The notes: a model not told the origin generated them from the sequence alone. 64,000 nt of DNA from Paraburkholderia lycopersici (GCF_900096975.1 NZ_FMYQ01000026.1:49731-113730), one strand, 5' to 3'; counted from the stretch's first letter, positions 9,485 through 19,210 are shown. A program made the numbers and translations.

Positions 9485-9650
9485 CGCTCGAGGACTGCTG
9501 CCTCGGGCCGTGCGGAAGATTGCCGCGCATCTGCGCGCGCTGCTTGCGGGACTTGCGGGCGTTACCGCGCCACCAGACGAGGTCCGCGGACGGTCCACGA
9601 ACCAGCGCACGCGCCCTCGCCGCGCACGCCCATCCGCACCAGACCTGACG

Positions 9651-10544
9651 ATGCAGAAGTCCCCCACGCCGCGCCCGAACGCGGCACTCGACAACCGGCA
9701 ACTCGACTTGCCGCTCTTTGCCGAACCGGCACCCGTCGGGGCGCCAGATGCAGCCTCGCCTTTTCTCGAACCGCCGCCATCTCCGTCGCCGGGAAAACCC
9801 GGCAAGGCGCCGCTTGCGCCGGACGGTACGCGGCTGCGTACTGTCGCGCTTGGCGCGCGCACGCTGCATTACCAGCTCAAGCGATCGTCGCGCAAATCGA
9901 TCGGGTTTGCGATTGACGGGTCGGGGCTCAGCATCACCGCACCGCGATGGGTCACGTTGGCGGATATCGAAACGGCTATCGCTGAAAAGCAGCGGTGGAT
10001 CTTCGCGAAACTCGCCGAGTGGCAGACGCGCACGGAGCAGCGCGCGCTGCCGCGCGTGAACTGGGGCGATGGGGCGCAACTGCCTTTTCTTGGCAAACCG
10101 GTTACTGTGAAACTCGGAGCGGCTTCGCTCGCATTCGACGAGGAAACTCGCGTGCTCGTGTTGCCGCTCCCGCCGCACGCGGACGCGCAGCAGATCAAGG
10201 ACCGCGTGACCGGGTGGCTTCAGGCAGAGGCAAAGCGCATTTTTGGCGAGCGGCTCGACGTGTATGCGGCGAAGCTTGGCGTTGCCTTTCGGTCTTACGC
10301 GCTTTCTTCGGCGGCTACGCGCTGGGGAAGCTGTTCAAGCGAAGGCCGGATTCGCTTGAACTGGCGGTTGATTCATTTTCCGCTCTCCGTGGTGGATTAC
10401 GTCGTCGCGCATGAACTGGCTCACCTGCGCGAGATGAACCATAGCCCTCGGTTCTGGGAAACGGTGGAGTCGATTTTTCCGGAGTTTCGCGAGGCGCGGA
10501 AGGCGCTTAAGCAGCATCCGCCGGAGATGGTGCCGGGGATGTGA
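9651..10544 (+). CDS. YgjP-like (DUF45/M48-type) metallopeptidase
   Basis: This 297-residue protein carries the zinc motif HELAHLREMNHSPRFW near residues 259-274, in which HExxH plus a downstream His-Ser-Pro is typical of the YgjP/UPF0302-like DUF45 family. The preceding SSAATRWGSCSSEGRIRLNW is the family's strand block. About 75 Pro/Ala-rich residues come before the conserved domain. The frame is open back to 9453, overlapping the acyltransferase gene, but ATG 9651 avoids the overlap and low-complexity Arg stretch. Substrate is unknown. It marks the last core gene before the exopolysaccharide block. Confidence 0.85.
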   Translation: MQKSPTPRPNAALDNRQLDLPLFAEPAPVGAPDAASPFLEPPPSPSPGKPGKAPLAPDGTRLRTVALGARTLHYQLKRSSRKSIGFAIDGSGLSITAPRWVTLADIETAIAEKQRWIFAKLAEWQTRTEQRALPRVNWGDGAQLPFLGKPVTVKLGAASLAFDEETRVLVLPLPPHADAQQIKDRVTGWLQAEAKRIFGERLDVYAAKLGVAFRSYALSSAATRWGSCSSEGRIRLNWRLIHFPLSVVDYVVAHELAHLREMNHSPRFWETVESIFPEFREARKALKQHPPEMVPGM

Positions 10545-10596
10545 ACGTCGCGCCGAATCCGCTGAGTTACGTGCAGGGTCACGCGGCGTTCGAAAG

Positions 10597-11796
10597 CTAT
10601 GCAGGACCGGCTCGCTCGCCGGCATTCGGTCGATCATTCTTCATCTCTTCGAGAAAGCGCCCGAATGCCTCCATGTGATCGGCCGCACGCGCGAATTGAC
10701 GACTCTCGCATTTCGCCGCCAACATTTTCTTCACGGTCGCCACGCAGTCGGCCGCCGCCGGCAGTGGATCCCTCGGCCCCGGCAAGGCGCAATCGTTCAG
10801 GAACTCGACACACTTGCGCTGATAGCAAAACAGAAGAGCCGGAACGTCATAGACGTAGCTCGTAATCGCTCCGTGTAGCTTCGACGTCACCACGCAGGAA
10901 GCGTTTGCGAGCCGATCAACTACCTCCGCAATCGACCCCGCGTACCGGTAGCGACACACACGCACATGCTTCGGCTCGAAGAGCCTCGCGATATCTCCGG
11001 TTGCCGCCACGCTCTCTTCGTCGAGCGAGAGGAACATCACCTCGTCCGCCAGGCGCGACCGGTCAACCTCGTCCAATATTTCCAGTACTGTATCGGTGTA
11101 ATCGTCCAGATGGATTGATACCACCAAGGTGCGCATTCGCGCGCGACCCCAAACAGGGGTATAAAGAGCTGGCAAGCAAAACGCGAGATCGCCCAGATTG
11201 GCCGGACGCCGACCGACCAACGCACTCACCGCTTTGACCGACGACTCATCGCGAACTGCAATACAGGACAACTGCTCGATGACGCCAGCAAACGCGCGTT
11301 GTCGTTCATCCGAGCTGAACGGCCCGACTGATACGCCTAGCGCTCCAAGGGGCCGCCGCAACCATGTACCGATGCGGGTAGTGAATCGCGCAAAGCCGAT
11401 CGATGCATTTGCGCCAAACAACGTTCCGCCTCCAAAGACCACGGCGTCTGCGCAGGCGATCGCCGCAACATACGTCAGGCATCGTGCGAGCGCGCCGCCT
11501 GCTCCGCGTGCCCGCCAAAATCGCTGAACGAACGGAAGGCGGAAAGCACGTCCGAGTTCCCGTTTCGAAGAAGCGCCTACGACTTGCGCGACGAGATCTT
11601 CTCTCGACGTGCAAATCGCCTGGAGGATAAATCCAAACAAGTCATCGCCGAAATTGTTTCGGCCGTAAAATCCGAAAAAGGCAATCTTGAAGATTCCCCT
11701 CTTGCGCCTTTTGCCGATCGATTCCTCGCGGCGCCCTGGTTGGGCGGAAGCCCCCAGCGTCATGGCGACCGCGCTTTTCTTCTCGACATCCGTCAT
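10597..11796 (-). CDS. Polysaccharide pyruvyltransferase family protein
   Basis: This 399-residue protein fits the WcaK/CsaB polysaccharide pyruvyltransferase family, which transfers pyruvate from phosphoenolpyruvate as a ketal onto a sugar. The N-terminal GFYGRNNFGDDLFG is the usual G-x-x-N-x-GD block after a strand, and VVTSKLHGAITSYVYDVPAL near residues 306-325 is the C-terminal signature. Its ATG overlaps the stop of the glycosyltransferase gene upstream by four bases, so translation is probably coupled. It is the last gene of the exopolysaccharide operon and converges on the metallopeptidase gene. Pyruvate would add negative charge to the polymer. Confidence 0.82.
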   Translation of the reverse strand: MTDVEKKSAVAMTLGASAQPGRREESIGKRRKRGIFKIAFFGFYGRNNFGDDLFGFILQAICTSREDLVAQVVGASSKRELGRAFRLPFVQRFWRARGAGGALARCLTYVAAIACADAVVFGGGTLFGANASIGFARFTTRIGTWLRRPLGALGVSVGPFSSDERQRAFAGVIEQLSCIAVRDESSVKAVSALVGRRPANLGDLAFCLPALYTPVWGRARMRTLVVSIHLDDYTDTVLEILDEVDRSRLADEVMFLSLDEESVAATGDIARLFEPKHVRVCRYRYAGSIAEVVDRLANASCVVTSKLHGAITSYVYDVPALLFCYQRKCVEFLNDCALPGPRDPLPAAADCVATVKKMLAAKCESRQFARAADHMEAFGRFLEEMKNDRPNAGERAGPA

Positions 11797-12971
11797 TCCA
11801 TCACTCCGCCACGATTCAATTTCCCGAACGCCATCGATCTCGTCTTTGGAACACCTGCGGTTAGCAGACTGCGGTAAATGTGCACGTAAGAACGAAACAG
11901 ACGCTCGCTGCCGAATCGTGCAAGCGCTTTTTCCCGCGCCGCCGCTCCCATACGCGCCCGCAACGGAGGATCGCCCGCGAGTTGCCTGACATACATTGCC
12001 AATTCGTCATCGTTGCTGGCCAGAAATCCGGTCACACCATGCTGGATCACGTCCCGATTCCCGACGACGCGACTGCCGATCGCCGGCAATCCCAACGCTT
12101 GCGCTTCTATCAATGCGATCGGCATTCCCTCCCACAGCGAGGGAAGAACAAACAGATCGCATTCGGCCAGACGCTGGCGCAAATCCGACGTGGTTACCCA
12201 TCCCGTTAATTCGACAACGCTCCGATCGACCCATGCATTCACCGAATCGGCATCGCCATCGCCAAACCAGACAAATTTCGGCGGCGGGCCGACGCGCTTG
12301 TCCCCGCTGATCGATCGTGCGAGCTTCGAAAACCGCCAAGGCGCCTTTTGATATGCCACCCGGCCCGATGTGCATATCGTTGTCGTGCGGCCTTCAACAC
12401 CCATTTTGCGAGTTGTCAGTGCGGTCGTATCGATAGCGTTCTCCACCAGACCTATTCGCTGCGCGTGGCCCAGCAGGCGGCTGGCATATTGGCGCTCGCT
12501 TCTCGAACAGGCCACGATGTTTCCGCCCATCGCGTGAAGCAGACGTTCGATAATCAGATAGAACCTGGCTTTCCTTTTCGATATATCCTGCTTGAGAAAC
12601 GAAAATCCATGCGGTGAATAGATTGTCCGGCCGGCCATGCCCAGCGATCGCGCGACAACTCTCCCGAGCGCGGCAGCCTTGGACGAATGCAAGTGAATAA
12701 TATCCGGTCGCGTTTTCCATATTTCATGAAATAGCGCAATTGTCGAAGCAACGTCATGAACTCCAATGTCGGTCTTCATACCGACCACACGTCGACGAAT
12801 CCGCTTGTCGAGAGTCTTGTCAAGTTCTGCTTCCGACGGGGTATCCGCTCGTATGGAATGAACGATCGTTACATGGTCGCCCGCGCTGACCTGCCGGTTT
12901 GCGAGTAGAGCGATGCAATGAAGAACCCCGCCCCCGAGAGCCTCGGTCACGTGCATAATGTTTTGCCGCAT
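11793..12971 (-). CDS. Glycosyltransferase family 4
   Basis: The chosen start gives 392 residues beginning MRQNIMHVTEALGGGV, eight bases after the polymerase stop, with an AAGAGG-type ribosome site just upstream. The frame is open 37 codons further but would overlap the previous gene. The GT-B fold signs are the N-terminal glycine loop, IIHLHSSKAAALGR in the middle and the EX7E retaining-enzyme motif EGMPIALIE near residue 293. It would add one sugar of the repeat unit at the cytoplasmic membrane face. Donor and acceptor are unknown. Confidence 0.87.
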   Translation of the reverse strand: MRQNIMHVTEALGGGVLHCIALLANRQVSAGDHVTIVHSIRADTPSEAELDKTLDKRIRRRVVGMKTDIGVHDVASTIALFHEIWKTRPDIIHLHSSKAAALGRVVARSLGMAGRTIYSPHGFSFLKQDISKRKARFYLIIERLLHAMGGNIVACSRSERQYASRLLGHAQRIGLVENAIDTTALTTRKMGVEGRTTTICTSGRVAYQKAPWRFSKLARSISGDKRVGPPPKFVWFGDGDADSVNAWVDRSVVELTGWVTTSDLRQRLAECDLFVLPSLWEGMPIALIEAQALGLPAIGSRVVGNRDVIQHGVTGFLASNDDELAMYVRQLAGDPPLRARMGAAAREKALARFGSERLFRSYVHIYRSLLTAGVPKTRSMAFGKLNRGGVME

Positions 12972-12978
12972 AAACCTC

Positions 12979-14019
12979 TTACTCCATTTGTTCCAGCGCA
13001 GGGGCAACCCGATAGGGTAAAAACGGCGACTCTGTTCGTCCGGTCTCGCCCGACATGTTGTGTGCGCGTCCCGCCAGGGCAATCAACCCAATTAGAAAAA
13101 GCCAGCCCAGGAGTCGCGCACTGACTCGACCGTGCCGCGGCGCAAATTGCCGCCACATGACCGAGACCATAAGCACGAAAAGTAGCAACTGGAAACGCAT
13201 TCCCGCGTACGTGATTTGGGTCAGCAGATAAAAGAGCGCGCAAAGGATTCCGAAGACCCACCAACCTGCGGTCGGGATGTTAAAGTCGCGACGATTTAAA
13301 ACCATGACAGCCAGTAACAAACCCTGCAATATGAGGAAAAGCAGACCGGACGAGGCATTCGGCGCTGACATCTCACCGTATAGATTTGCTTTCTCACCGA
13401 GGTACGCCGGAAGCAGAAATGACGCAACGGTTGCCAAAAAAAATAAGCCAATAATGACCAGTTTTTTTCCAGGTCGCGTTGCCGCCAAAAAAATCAGGAA
13501 CAACAGAATGGAAGAAAAATGCGTACCGGTGGCGATCAACGCAAATACTGCGTAACGAACAGGACGCTGCTCCGGCGGCACGCGCGTGGCGATGAGAAAG
13601 ATCGACGCCGCGAGTCCAAATCTCATAACGTTCATCGTCAGTTCGTAAAACATCGCGGGGACGAGCACCAGGCCACCGAACCACGCGCCATAGCGATCCT
13701 TCGAGATTGCCCACAGGAGCAGCAGGCACGTCGTCAGCGATATGCCATTTACGACAAACCGGGGGTCTGGATATATCGTCCACAGGAGCAACGCATAGCC
13801 ATTGAAGAACGGTTCGCCGCCGTAGCTGCCGCCTTCGCCAAGCGCTCTGAACGCGTCGTAGTAAGCGGCGGTATCCGTCCCGCAATGGCCTCGTAGCACC
13901 ACCAACGCGACCATCGGAATCGACGCGATCGCAATGACGACCGAATTGGTCCCGCCATAGCTGATGCAGAGCGCCACTCCGAGATAGAAAACTAGCAGAG
14001 GGAAAAGGTAATAAGCCAT
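12979..14019 (-). CDS. EpsG-family membrane protein, probable Wzy-like polymerase
   Basis: This 346-residue protein has roughly ten hydrophobic segments from residue 3 to about 330. The loop after the second segment reads LRGHCGTDTAAYYDAF, matching the RGxxGTDTxxYxxxF signature of EpsG-type polymerases. A polymerase of this type joins lipid-linked repeat units at the periplasmic face. It sits between the flippase-glycosyltransferase gene (46-base gap) and the GT4 gene. It is the only polymerase candidate in the block, which supports the Wzy role. Codon use is clearly less GC-biased than in the flanking core genes. Confidence 0.8.
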   Translation of the reverse strand: MAYYLFPLLVFYLGVALCISYGGTNSVVIAIASIPMVALVVLRGHCGTDTAAYYDAFRALGEGGSYGGEPFFNGYALLLWTIYPDPRFVVNGISLTTCLLLLWAISKDRYGAWFGGLVLVPAMFYELTMNVMRFGLAASIFLIATRVPPEQRPVRYAVFALIATGTHFSSILLFLIFLAATRPGKKLVIIGLFFLATVASFLLPAYLGEKANLYGEMSAPNASSGLLFLILQGLLLAVMVLNRRDFNIPTAGWWVFGILCALFYLLTQITYAGMRFQLLLFVLMVSVMWRQFAPRHGRVSARLLGWLFLIGLIALAGRAHNMSGETGRTESPFLPYRVAPALEQME

Positions 14020-14065
14020 ATAGCGTCATGCCTGATGCAGGCGCACCTCATAATCGGCATTTCTT

Positions 14066-16255
14066 CTATGCAAATTTTCTTGCGAGGATGCATCGTCGCA
14101 AGTACTTCGCGGCGCTCAGCACTGAAAAACACATCCATTCCGCTCTACTGATCGCACCGATTTTCCAGAAATGACGATAATTGTCCTGCTCACCCTTTTG
14201 GATCTTCCAGAGTTGGGCGCTCAATCCGGTTGCGGCGCCGAACTGCGCCTTATACACATAGGAGAGCGGCGTCGAAAACAAATATCCTGCCCCTCGATCA
14301 ACGAGGCACACGCCGAGGAGCATGAAATAGTCTTCCGCGTGACGCTTGCTTTCATCAAAACGCGCCGCGCAATCCGCGCGCATGACAATGCTTGACGGTG
14401 TAAAGCGGTTCGAAAAGAGCACGCGCCAACGGGGCACGACCTTGGGCTCGCCCACGGCCGGAAGCGGCTGCACGGAGACGTCGGTTGACTCGTCTATCTG
14501 GACCACGGGGTGTCCGGTAATCGCCACACCGGGATGGCGGCTCATCCAGCCATACTGGATTTCGAGCTTCTCCGGATGCCACGTATCATCCGAATCCAGA
14601 AATGCAATATAAGGTTGCGACGCGTGCTCCCAGCCCACATTGCGAGCGCGCCCAGGACCACTGTTCCGATCCAGATCTACGACGCGTATCCAGCCTGCCT
14701 CATAGCGATCGGCCAGGCTTCGCAGTCTGATAGGCGTCGCATCCGTACTGCAATCGTTGACCAGAATCACCTCCCTCGGAGCGAGCGTCTGGCCCGCAAG
14801 CGATTCCACTGCCCGCTCGATCGTCCGACTGCAGTTGAAGCACGGAATGATCACGCTCACCTGTGCCGAAGCGTCGCGATCTTTCGCCTCCGAGCCGATG
14901 GCCGTATCGAAAGACGGAAGGCTGTCGCGCGTGTCGTTCTCACCCATCCGGCATGGCTGCTTCGCTGCGCTCTTGACGGCCACTCGCAGCAAGTAGCGCC
15001 GCGCGCTGAGAATCGACAAGGCGGCCCAAACCGTCTCACCGACAATCGCTGAAAATGCCGCGCCCCACAGGCCCCATGTCGGAATGAACGTAAAGCCCGC
15101 AGCGGTACTCGCCACTATTGCGGCCATTGCGCAATAGTTGCGTATTCGGAGCAGGTTTGACGTTGTCATGATCGACGATGTACTCGTCGTGAGGAATCGA
15201 AGCGGTACGCATATAGTCATGAGGATAACTACGGGAACAGCAGTCAGATATTTCTCCCCGAATATCAGTGGAACCGCGAACGGCACCACCAACGCAGTGA
15301 TTCCGGCAACGAGAATCCCCGAAGCGATCATCCAATAGTTGCCTCTGCGCCATGCTTTCAGCAGGCGCTCGTCGCCCAGCGCCGCCCATCGGTGAAACCG
15401 TGGCATGAGTAGCTTCTGAAACAGCACGCTCGGCCCAAGGTAGAGCCCGGACAAAATTGTCGTCGCCACGCTATAAGCAGCAATGTCGCGCGCGGTTCCT
15501 AGATGCGTGAGCACGATAATCCCGCTTTGCCCATATGCGTAAAAGAGCAGACTGGCAAGGCCAAACGGCATGGCACCTCGCCCTACGTCGACCATTGTCG
15601 GCTCCCCTGTCTGCCGCTGTGCGGCATAGGCGGCAGGTCTATCCCCGTGCCCAGCGATATTTGCTTTGCCGTTCCGGAGAGAAGCGATCGATAACCACGC
15701 GCCGATGGTGACGATTGCGGCGACTACATCGAATCCGAAAGCGATAGACTCGCTTCCCAAACCTAGGGCACTGCACATCAACAGAAGTGCAATTCGGCCT
15801 CCGCTCTGAAGAATCTGCCAAATTGCCACATACCCAAAACGTTCCTCGATCTGAAACCTCGCCGCAGCCATCTCTATGGCACTTTGCGCAGGCAGGACTG
15901 GCAGCAGCATGACGATGCTGGTTCGCACTTCGGCGCTTTGCGTACACGCCCATAAGCTCGCGATGACGACACACACCAGAGAACTGCAAAGCACAAACCG
16001 CACGGACGCGTTCATCCACCTGAATGCGGTCCATCCTTCGGATCCAAATATCTTGAGCCAATATGCAGGGATACCAAACCCAACGGCGGGAGCGATGAGT
16101 GTAATTACCGCCATTGCGGACGAAAAATTGCCGAAATCGGTTGGCGTCAGGCTTCTCGCAAGTGCGACTTGTACCGCAAACGCACATACCGCCGATACGA
16201 GCGCGCTGGCCGTCAATAGCGACAGACTCCACGTGTCGCGGGCTCGCGTGCTCAT
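14066..16255 (-). CDS. Flippase (Wzx-like) fused to family 2 glycosyltransferase
   Basis: One uninterrupted frame of 729 residues encodes two proteins that are normally separate. Residues 1-425 form a polysaccharide flippase with about 12 hydrophobic segments, starting LLTASALVSAVCAFAVQVAL and including LIFGEKYLTAVPVVILM. A hydrophilic linker of about 40 residues follows. Residues 465-729 form a GT2 domain: VSVIIPCFNCSRTIERAVES, VNDCSTDATP, the GPGRARNVGWE block and AFLDSDDTWHPEKLE with the metal-binding DSDD. The linker has one Met (437) but no good ribosome site before it. Its ATG overlaps the wzc stop by four bases. The flippase would move the lipid-linked unit across the membrane; the GT2 half would act on the cytoplasmic side. 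Confidence 0.88.
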   Translation of the reverse strand: MSTRARDTWSLSLLTASALVSAVCAFAVQVALARSLTPTDFGNFSSAMAVITLIAPAVGFGIPAYWLKIFGSEGWTAFRWMNASVRFVLCSSLVCVVIASLWACTQSAEVRTSIVMLLPVLPAQSAIEMAAARFQIEERFGYVAIWQILQSGGRIALLLMCSALGLGSESIAFGFDVVAAIVTIGAWLSIASLRNGKANIAGHGDRPAAYAAQRQTGEPTMVDVGRGAMPFGLASLLFYAYGQSGIIVLTHLGTARDIAAYSVATTILSGLYLGPSVLFQKLLMPRFHRWAALGDERLLKAWRRGNYWMIASGILVAGITALVVPFAVPLIFGEKYLTAVPVVILMTICVPLRFLTTSTSSIMTTSNLLRIRNYCAMAAIVASTAAGFTFIPTWGLWGAAFSAIVGETVWAALSILSARRYLLRVAVKSAAKQPCRMGENDTRDSLPSFDTAIGSEAKDRDASAQVSVIIPCFNCSRTIERAVESLAGQTLAPREVILVNDCSTDATPIRLRSLADRYEAGWIRVVDLDRNSGPGRARNVGWEHASQPYIAFLDSDDTWHPEKLEIQYGWMSRHPGVAITGHPVVQIDESTDVSVQPLPAVGEPKVVPRWRVLFSNRFTPSSIVMRADCAARFDESKRHAEDYFMLLGVCLVDRGAGYLFSTPLSYVYKAQFGAATGLSAQLWKIQKGEQDNYRHFWKIGAISRAEWMCFSVLSAAKYLRRCILARKFA

Positions 16256-18498
16256 TGACTTCCGCCCGCAACGCTCTGTTCCGCGCGGCCGTATTTATAG
16301 GTGCCGTATCTGATGCCGTAGCGGAAATGCCCTGCTCTCGGATCGATGCCGTTCAGGATCACACCGTTCACTTCGACTTCGACCATGCCGAGGCGCCGCT
16401 CGCATTCCTCCAGTTCGGCGATTCTTGTCGTGCCTGCGCGAGCGACCAGGAATACGTTTCCCTTAGCCAGAGGCGCAAGAGTCTCTGCATCTGAAACCGG
16501 CAAGACGGGCGCCGTATCGAGAATTACGACATCGTAGATCTCTGCCAGTGTCTTGAATAATCCAGCAACGCCTGGATCTGTAAGGAGATCGCCGGCGTTT
16601 TTCTTCGGGCTTCCCGCGCTAAGGAATTCCAGATTCGATTGGCCAATCCTCCTCACCGATTGCTCGATGCTCGCGATACCAGCAATGACATCGCTGAGCC
16701 CCGTTCCGCCGAGGCTCCCGAATGAGTCGCTCAGAGCCGAGCGCCTCAAGTCGCAATCAACCAGCAAAACGCGCTTACCGGAGCTCGCGATCAACGCCGC
16801 GACATTTGACGATATGAACGATTTTCCGATCGACGGCGAAGGACCTGTGAACATGACGATGTTGTTCGATGCATCCACCATCGAAAACTGGAGCCCGGTC
16901 CGGAAGCTTCTCAGACTCTCGATTGCTGGATCGGCAGGGTCGGCGAACGCCAGGAGTCTCGTGCGCCTGGCAGTCCGGAACCGGCGCAGTACTCCTGAAC
17001 GATAAGCCCGACTCAATGGAACGACGGAGGCCACCTTCAGGTCGGTTTCTCGCTGAATTTCGCGTGAATCCGAAATTCCACCATACAGCTTATCCCTGAT
17101 CCATGCGGCGCAGATCGCAGTGAACGCCGCGAATATCAGGACAGCTAGCGCAAGGATCATGCGCCGAAAACGCATGGGGCGATCAGGCGCCACGGCGCCA
17201 TCGAGTATTCGGACGTTAGCCATGCGTCCGGCGCGCAGCAGTTGCAATTGCTCTATGTTGTTCAGAAGGCCGACATAAAGATCGCTGTTGACCTTGACGT
17301 CTCGAGCGGTCTGCGCGATCTTTCTTTCGGTATCAGGCAACTGACTGATTCGCTGCGCCAAAGCCGCCGACTCGCCGCGCAACACCGAAATCTCTCGATC
17401 CAATGCCACGATGGTCGGGTGGCCCGACGCGTACAGTTGCGCGGCAGCCGCACGCTTTTGCTCGAGCTGCACCAGTGCGGTTTCAGCATCCGCGGACCGC
17501 TGGAGAGCGCTTGCCGCTTCCGCATCGACGTTAACCGACCCCAATGTACGCCGTGCCTCCGCGTAGGCACGCTCAGACGCGTCCAGCTTTTCCCGCAGCG
17601 CGGGGACCTGGCCCAGGAGAAACTTGAGCGAGCGCTCCGCATCTTCGGTCTTGCGCGCTTCGTCCTGCTTGACGTATCGGCTGGCAATGTCATTCAGGAT
17701 CGCCGCGATCAATGAAGCGTCGGTGCCGCGCAGACGGACACGGAGAACGTTTGAATCCTTGCCCTGCTGACTTATCGAAATATCGCGCTGAAGTCGATTG
17801 ATGGTCTCCAGCCGAGATTCGCGGCTGATTTCGAATCGCGCTCCAGCGTGCGCCGTAATGGAGGCAACATTCAGCGTGACGGGTCCGGCTTCGGTAAGGA
17901 ATGTCTCATCGCGGCCGGTCTGGCCGATGGCTGCACCGTCCATGCCTGGCCCAGTAAGCCGGTATTTCCCCTGTGCAATGAGAGTCAGGTTGAATTTTGC
18001 TCCCTCAAGTTCGTCAGGCACGTCGAAGCGGGCGACGTCAATTCGCTCCTGGCCCCACGTGAACCCCCCGAGACCAAACAAGCCTGGTTTCGAGAGCCCT
18101 TTAACGTTGCGCGCAATCGCATTCCCAACGATCGGAAATCGTGCCGGCGAGGCATCAATGAACAGCCGAAGACTGTCGACGGCTGCCGAAATGACCGATC
18201 GCGACTGGATCACCTGCGTTTCGGTATCCATCGACGACTTCACGTTGAACATCGCCGCGATATCCTGCCCAAGCAACGACGACGCCGTCGTGCTGGCATC
18301 ACTCTCGTCGACTTGCGTGAGGATGTCGGCTTCGTACACTGGATCCGATAGCAATACCGCAGCCAGGCCTAACACAACTACGATTCCGAATATCCAAAGC
18401 ATCATGCTCCGGTAGATGATGAATACATCCAGCAGTACAGCGAGCTTGAATTCCTGGTTTTCCGAATCGCTTGAATGCGAGAGAATTGGTGTGTTCAC
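16252..18498 (-). CDS. Wzc-like polysaccharide co-polymerase / tyrosine autokinase
   Basis: This 748-residue protein controls chain length and export through an inner-membrane co-polymerase and a cytoplasmic BY-kinase. A Wzz domain with hydrophobic segments near residues 33-52 and 445-465 brackets a long periplasmic coiled-coil (residues 270-440). The kinase shows Walker A GPSPSIGKSF near 550, Walker A' VLLVDCDLRRS and Walker B VVILDTAPVLPVSDA. The last 20 residues hold a tyrosine cluster, YGIRYGTYKYG, the autophosphorylation site. It overlaps wzb by four bases and the flippase gene by four bases, so the three are coupled. Confidence 0.93.
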   Translation of the reverse strand: MNTPILSHSSDSENQEFKLAVLLDVFIIYRSMMLWIFGIVVVLGLAAVLLSDPVYEADILTQVDESDASTTASSLLGQDIAAMFNVKSSMDTETQVIQSRSVISAAVDSLRLFIDASPARFPIVGNAIARNVKGLSKPGLFGLGGFTWGQERIDVARFDVPDELEGAKFNLTLIAQGKYRLTGPGMDGAAIGQTGRDETFLTEAGPVTLNVASITAHAGARFEISRESRLETINRLQRDISISQQGKDSNVLRVRLRGTDASLIAAILNDIASRYVKQDEARKTEDAERSLKFLLGQVPALREKLDASERAYAEARRTLGSVNVDAEAASALQRSADAETALVQLEQKRAAAAQLYASGHPTIVALDREISVLRGESAALAQRISQLPDTERKIAQTARDVKVNSDLYVGLLNNIEQLQLLRAGRMANVRILDGAVAPDRPMRFRRMILALAVLIFAAFTAICAAWIRDKLYGGISDSREIQRETDLKVASVVPLSRAYRSGVLRRFRTARRTRLLAFADPADPAIESLRSFRTGLQFSMVDASNNIVMFTGPSPSIGKSFISSNVAALIASSGKRVLLVDCDLRRSALSDSFGSLGGTGLSDVIAGIASIEQSVRRIGQSNLEFLSAGSPKKNAGDLLTDPGVAGLFKTLAEIYDVVILDTAPVLPVSDAETLAPLAKGNVFLVARAGTTRIAELEECERRLGMVEVEVNGVILNGIDPRAGHFRYGIRYGTYKYGRAEQSVAGGSQ

Positions 18499-18968
18499 TT
18501 CCCGATCCTGTTTTCTACAGACGAGGAATGATCCACCTCCTCCCCTATATATTTAGACCATCGAATTATTGATTCCTTCAACAGATCTCGACAGACGCGA
18601 AATTTCTCAAATCCGCAATTAACCGGATCATCAATATCGACATCAAAAAAATGCCCGATGCGAAATACTTTTCCGCGAGCGTGCGGAAATAGCCGGTGCA
18701 GATCGGCCACCTGTTCGCGACTCATCGTTAAGATGAGGTCGGCTTCGCCAACCAGCTCGCGCGAGATGCGCGTGGCCTTGTGCCCACTGATATCGATGCC
18801 TAGCTCCTTAATCGCCGCCACCGAGAACGGCGCCGCCAATCGACCCGGTTCTGCGTCGAAGCCTGCAGACGAGACAGAGATAGCCGGAAAAGACTGCTTG
18901 AATAACGCTTCCGCCATGGGGCTTCGGCACACGTTAGCGTGACAAAGAATGATTACATTGGAAAACAT
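18495..18968 (-). CDS. Low-molecular-weight protein-tyrosine phosphatase, Wzb-like
   Basis: The chosen ATG gives 157 residues with GGAAGAA as ribosome site; the frame stays open 25 codons further. The catalytic P-loop is CHANVCRSP near residues 9-17, a CX5R motif, and the general acid lies in VDIDDPV near residues 112-118. Wzb enzymes dephosphorylate the tyrosine tail of Wzc, and cycling between the two states drives polymer assembly. It overlaps wzc by four bases. A 242-base gap separates it from wza; I see no gene there. Confidence 0.93.
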   Translation of the reverse strand: MFSNVIILCHANVCRSPMAEALFKQSFPAISVSSAGFDAEPGRLAAPFSVAAIKELGIDISGHKATRISRELVGEADLILTMSREQVADLHRLFPHARGKVFRIGHFFDVDIDDPVNCGFEKFRVCRDLLKESIIRWSKYIGEEVDHSSSVENRIGK

Positions 18969-19210
18969 TGGAGCTTCTTCCCGATTTTTTCCGGTTACGG
19001 GCGCCTTGCGCCGCGTGTCTTTCCCGAACGTCAAACGTTCCATATCACGGCACCTGCAATGGCAATCTCGTATTCATCGCTGGAGAAGATCACCCGGATT
19101 CCGCACCGCGCGCCAGGCAGAACCGTGGATCGAACAACAGGGCATCTCGCCAATGCGACCAGGATCGCGCTCACCGCGGATGCCGGTTCACCGGCTCAAA
19201 ACGCGCCGGG

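Noticed and set aside
9453..9650. Longer metallopeptidase start at 9453
   Set aside because: It overlaps the acyltransferase gene and adds only low-complexity Arg/Ala sequence.
6524..9862. A 1112-codon open frame on the minus strand opposite glyS, gmhB and the acyltransferase
   Set aside because: It mirrors three well-supported plus-strand genes, is rich in Arg/His/Val repeats and shows no domain. It is a codon-bias shadow in GC-rich DNA.
10545..10620. Direct repeats or attachment site at the left edge of the exopolysaccharide block
   Set aside because: No sequence shared with 22440-22500 was found by eye, and no tRNA gene is nearby.
12972..13082. Longer start for the GT4 gene
   Set aside because: It overlaps the polymerase gene. 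ATG 12971 has a ribosome site and fits the GT-B N-terminus.
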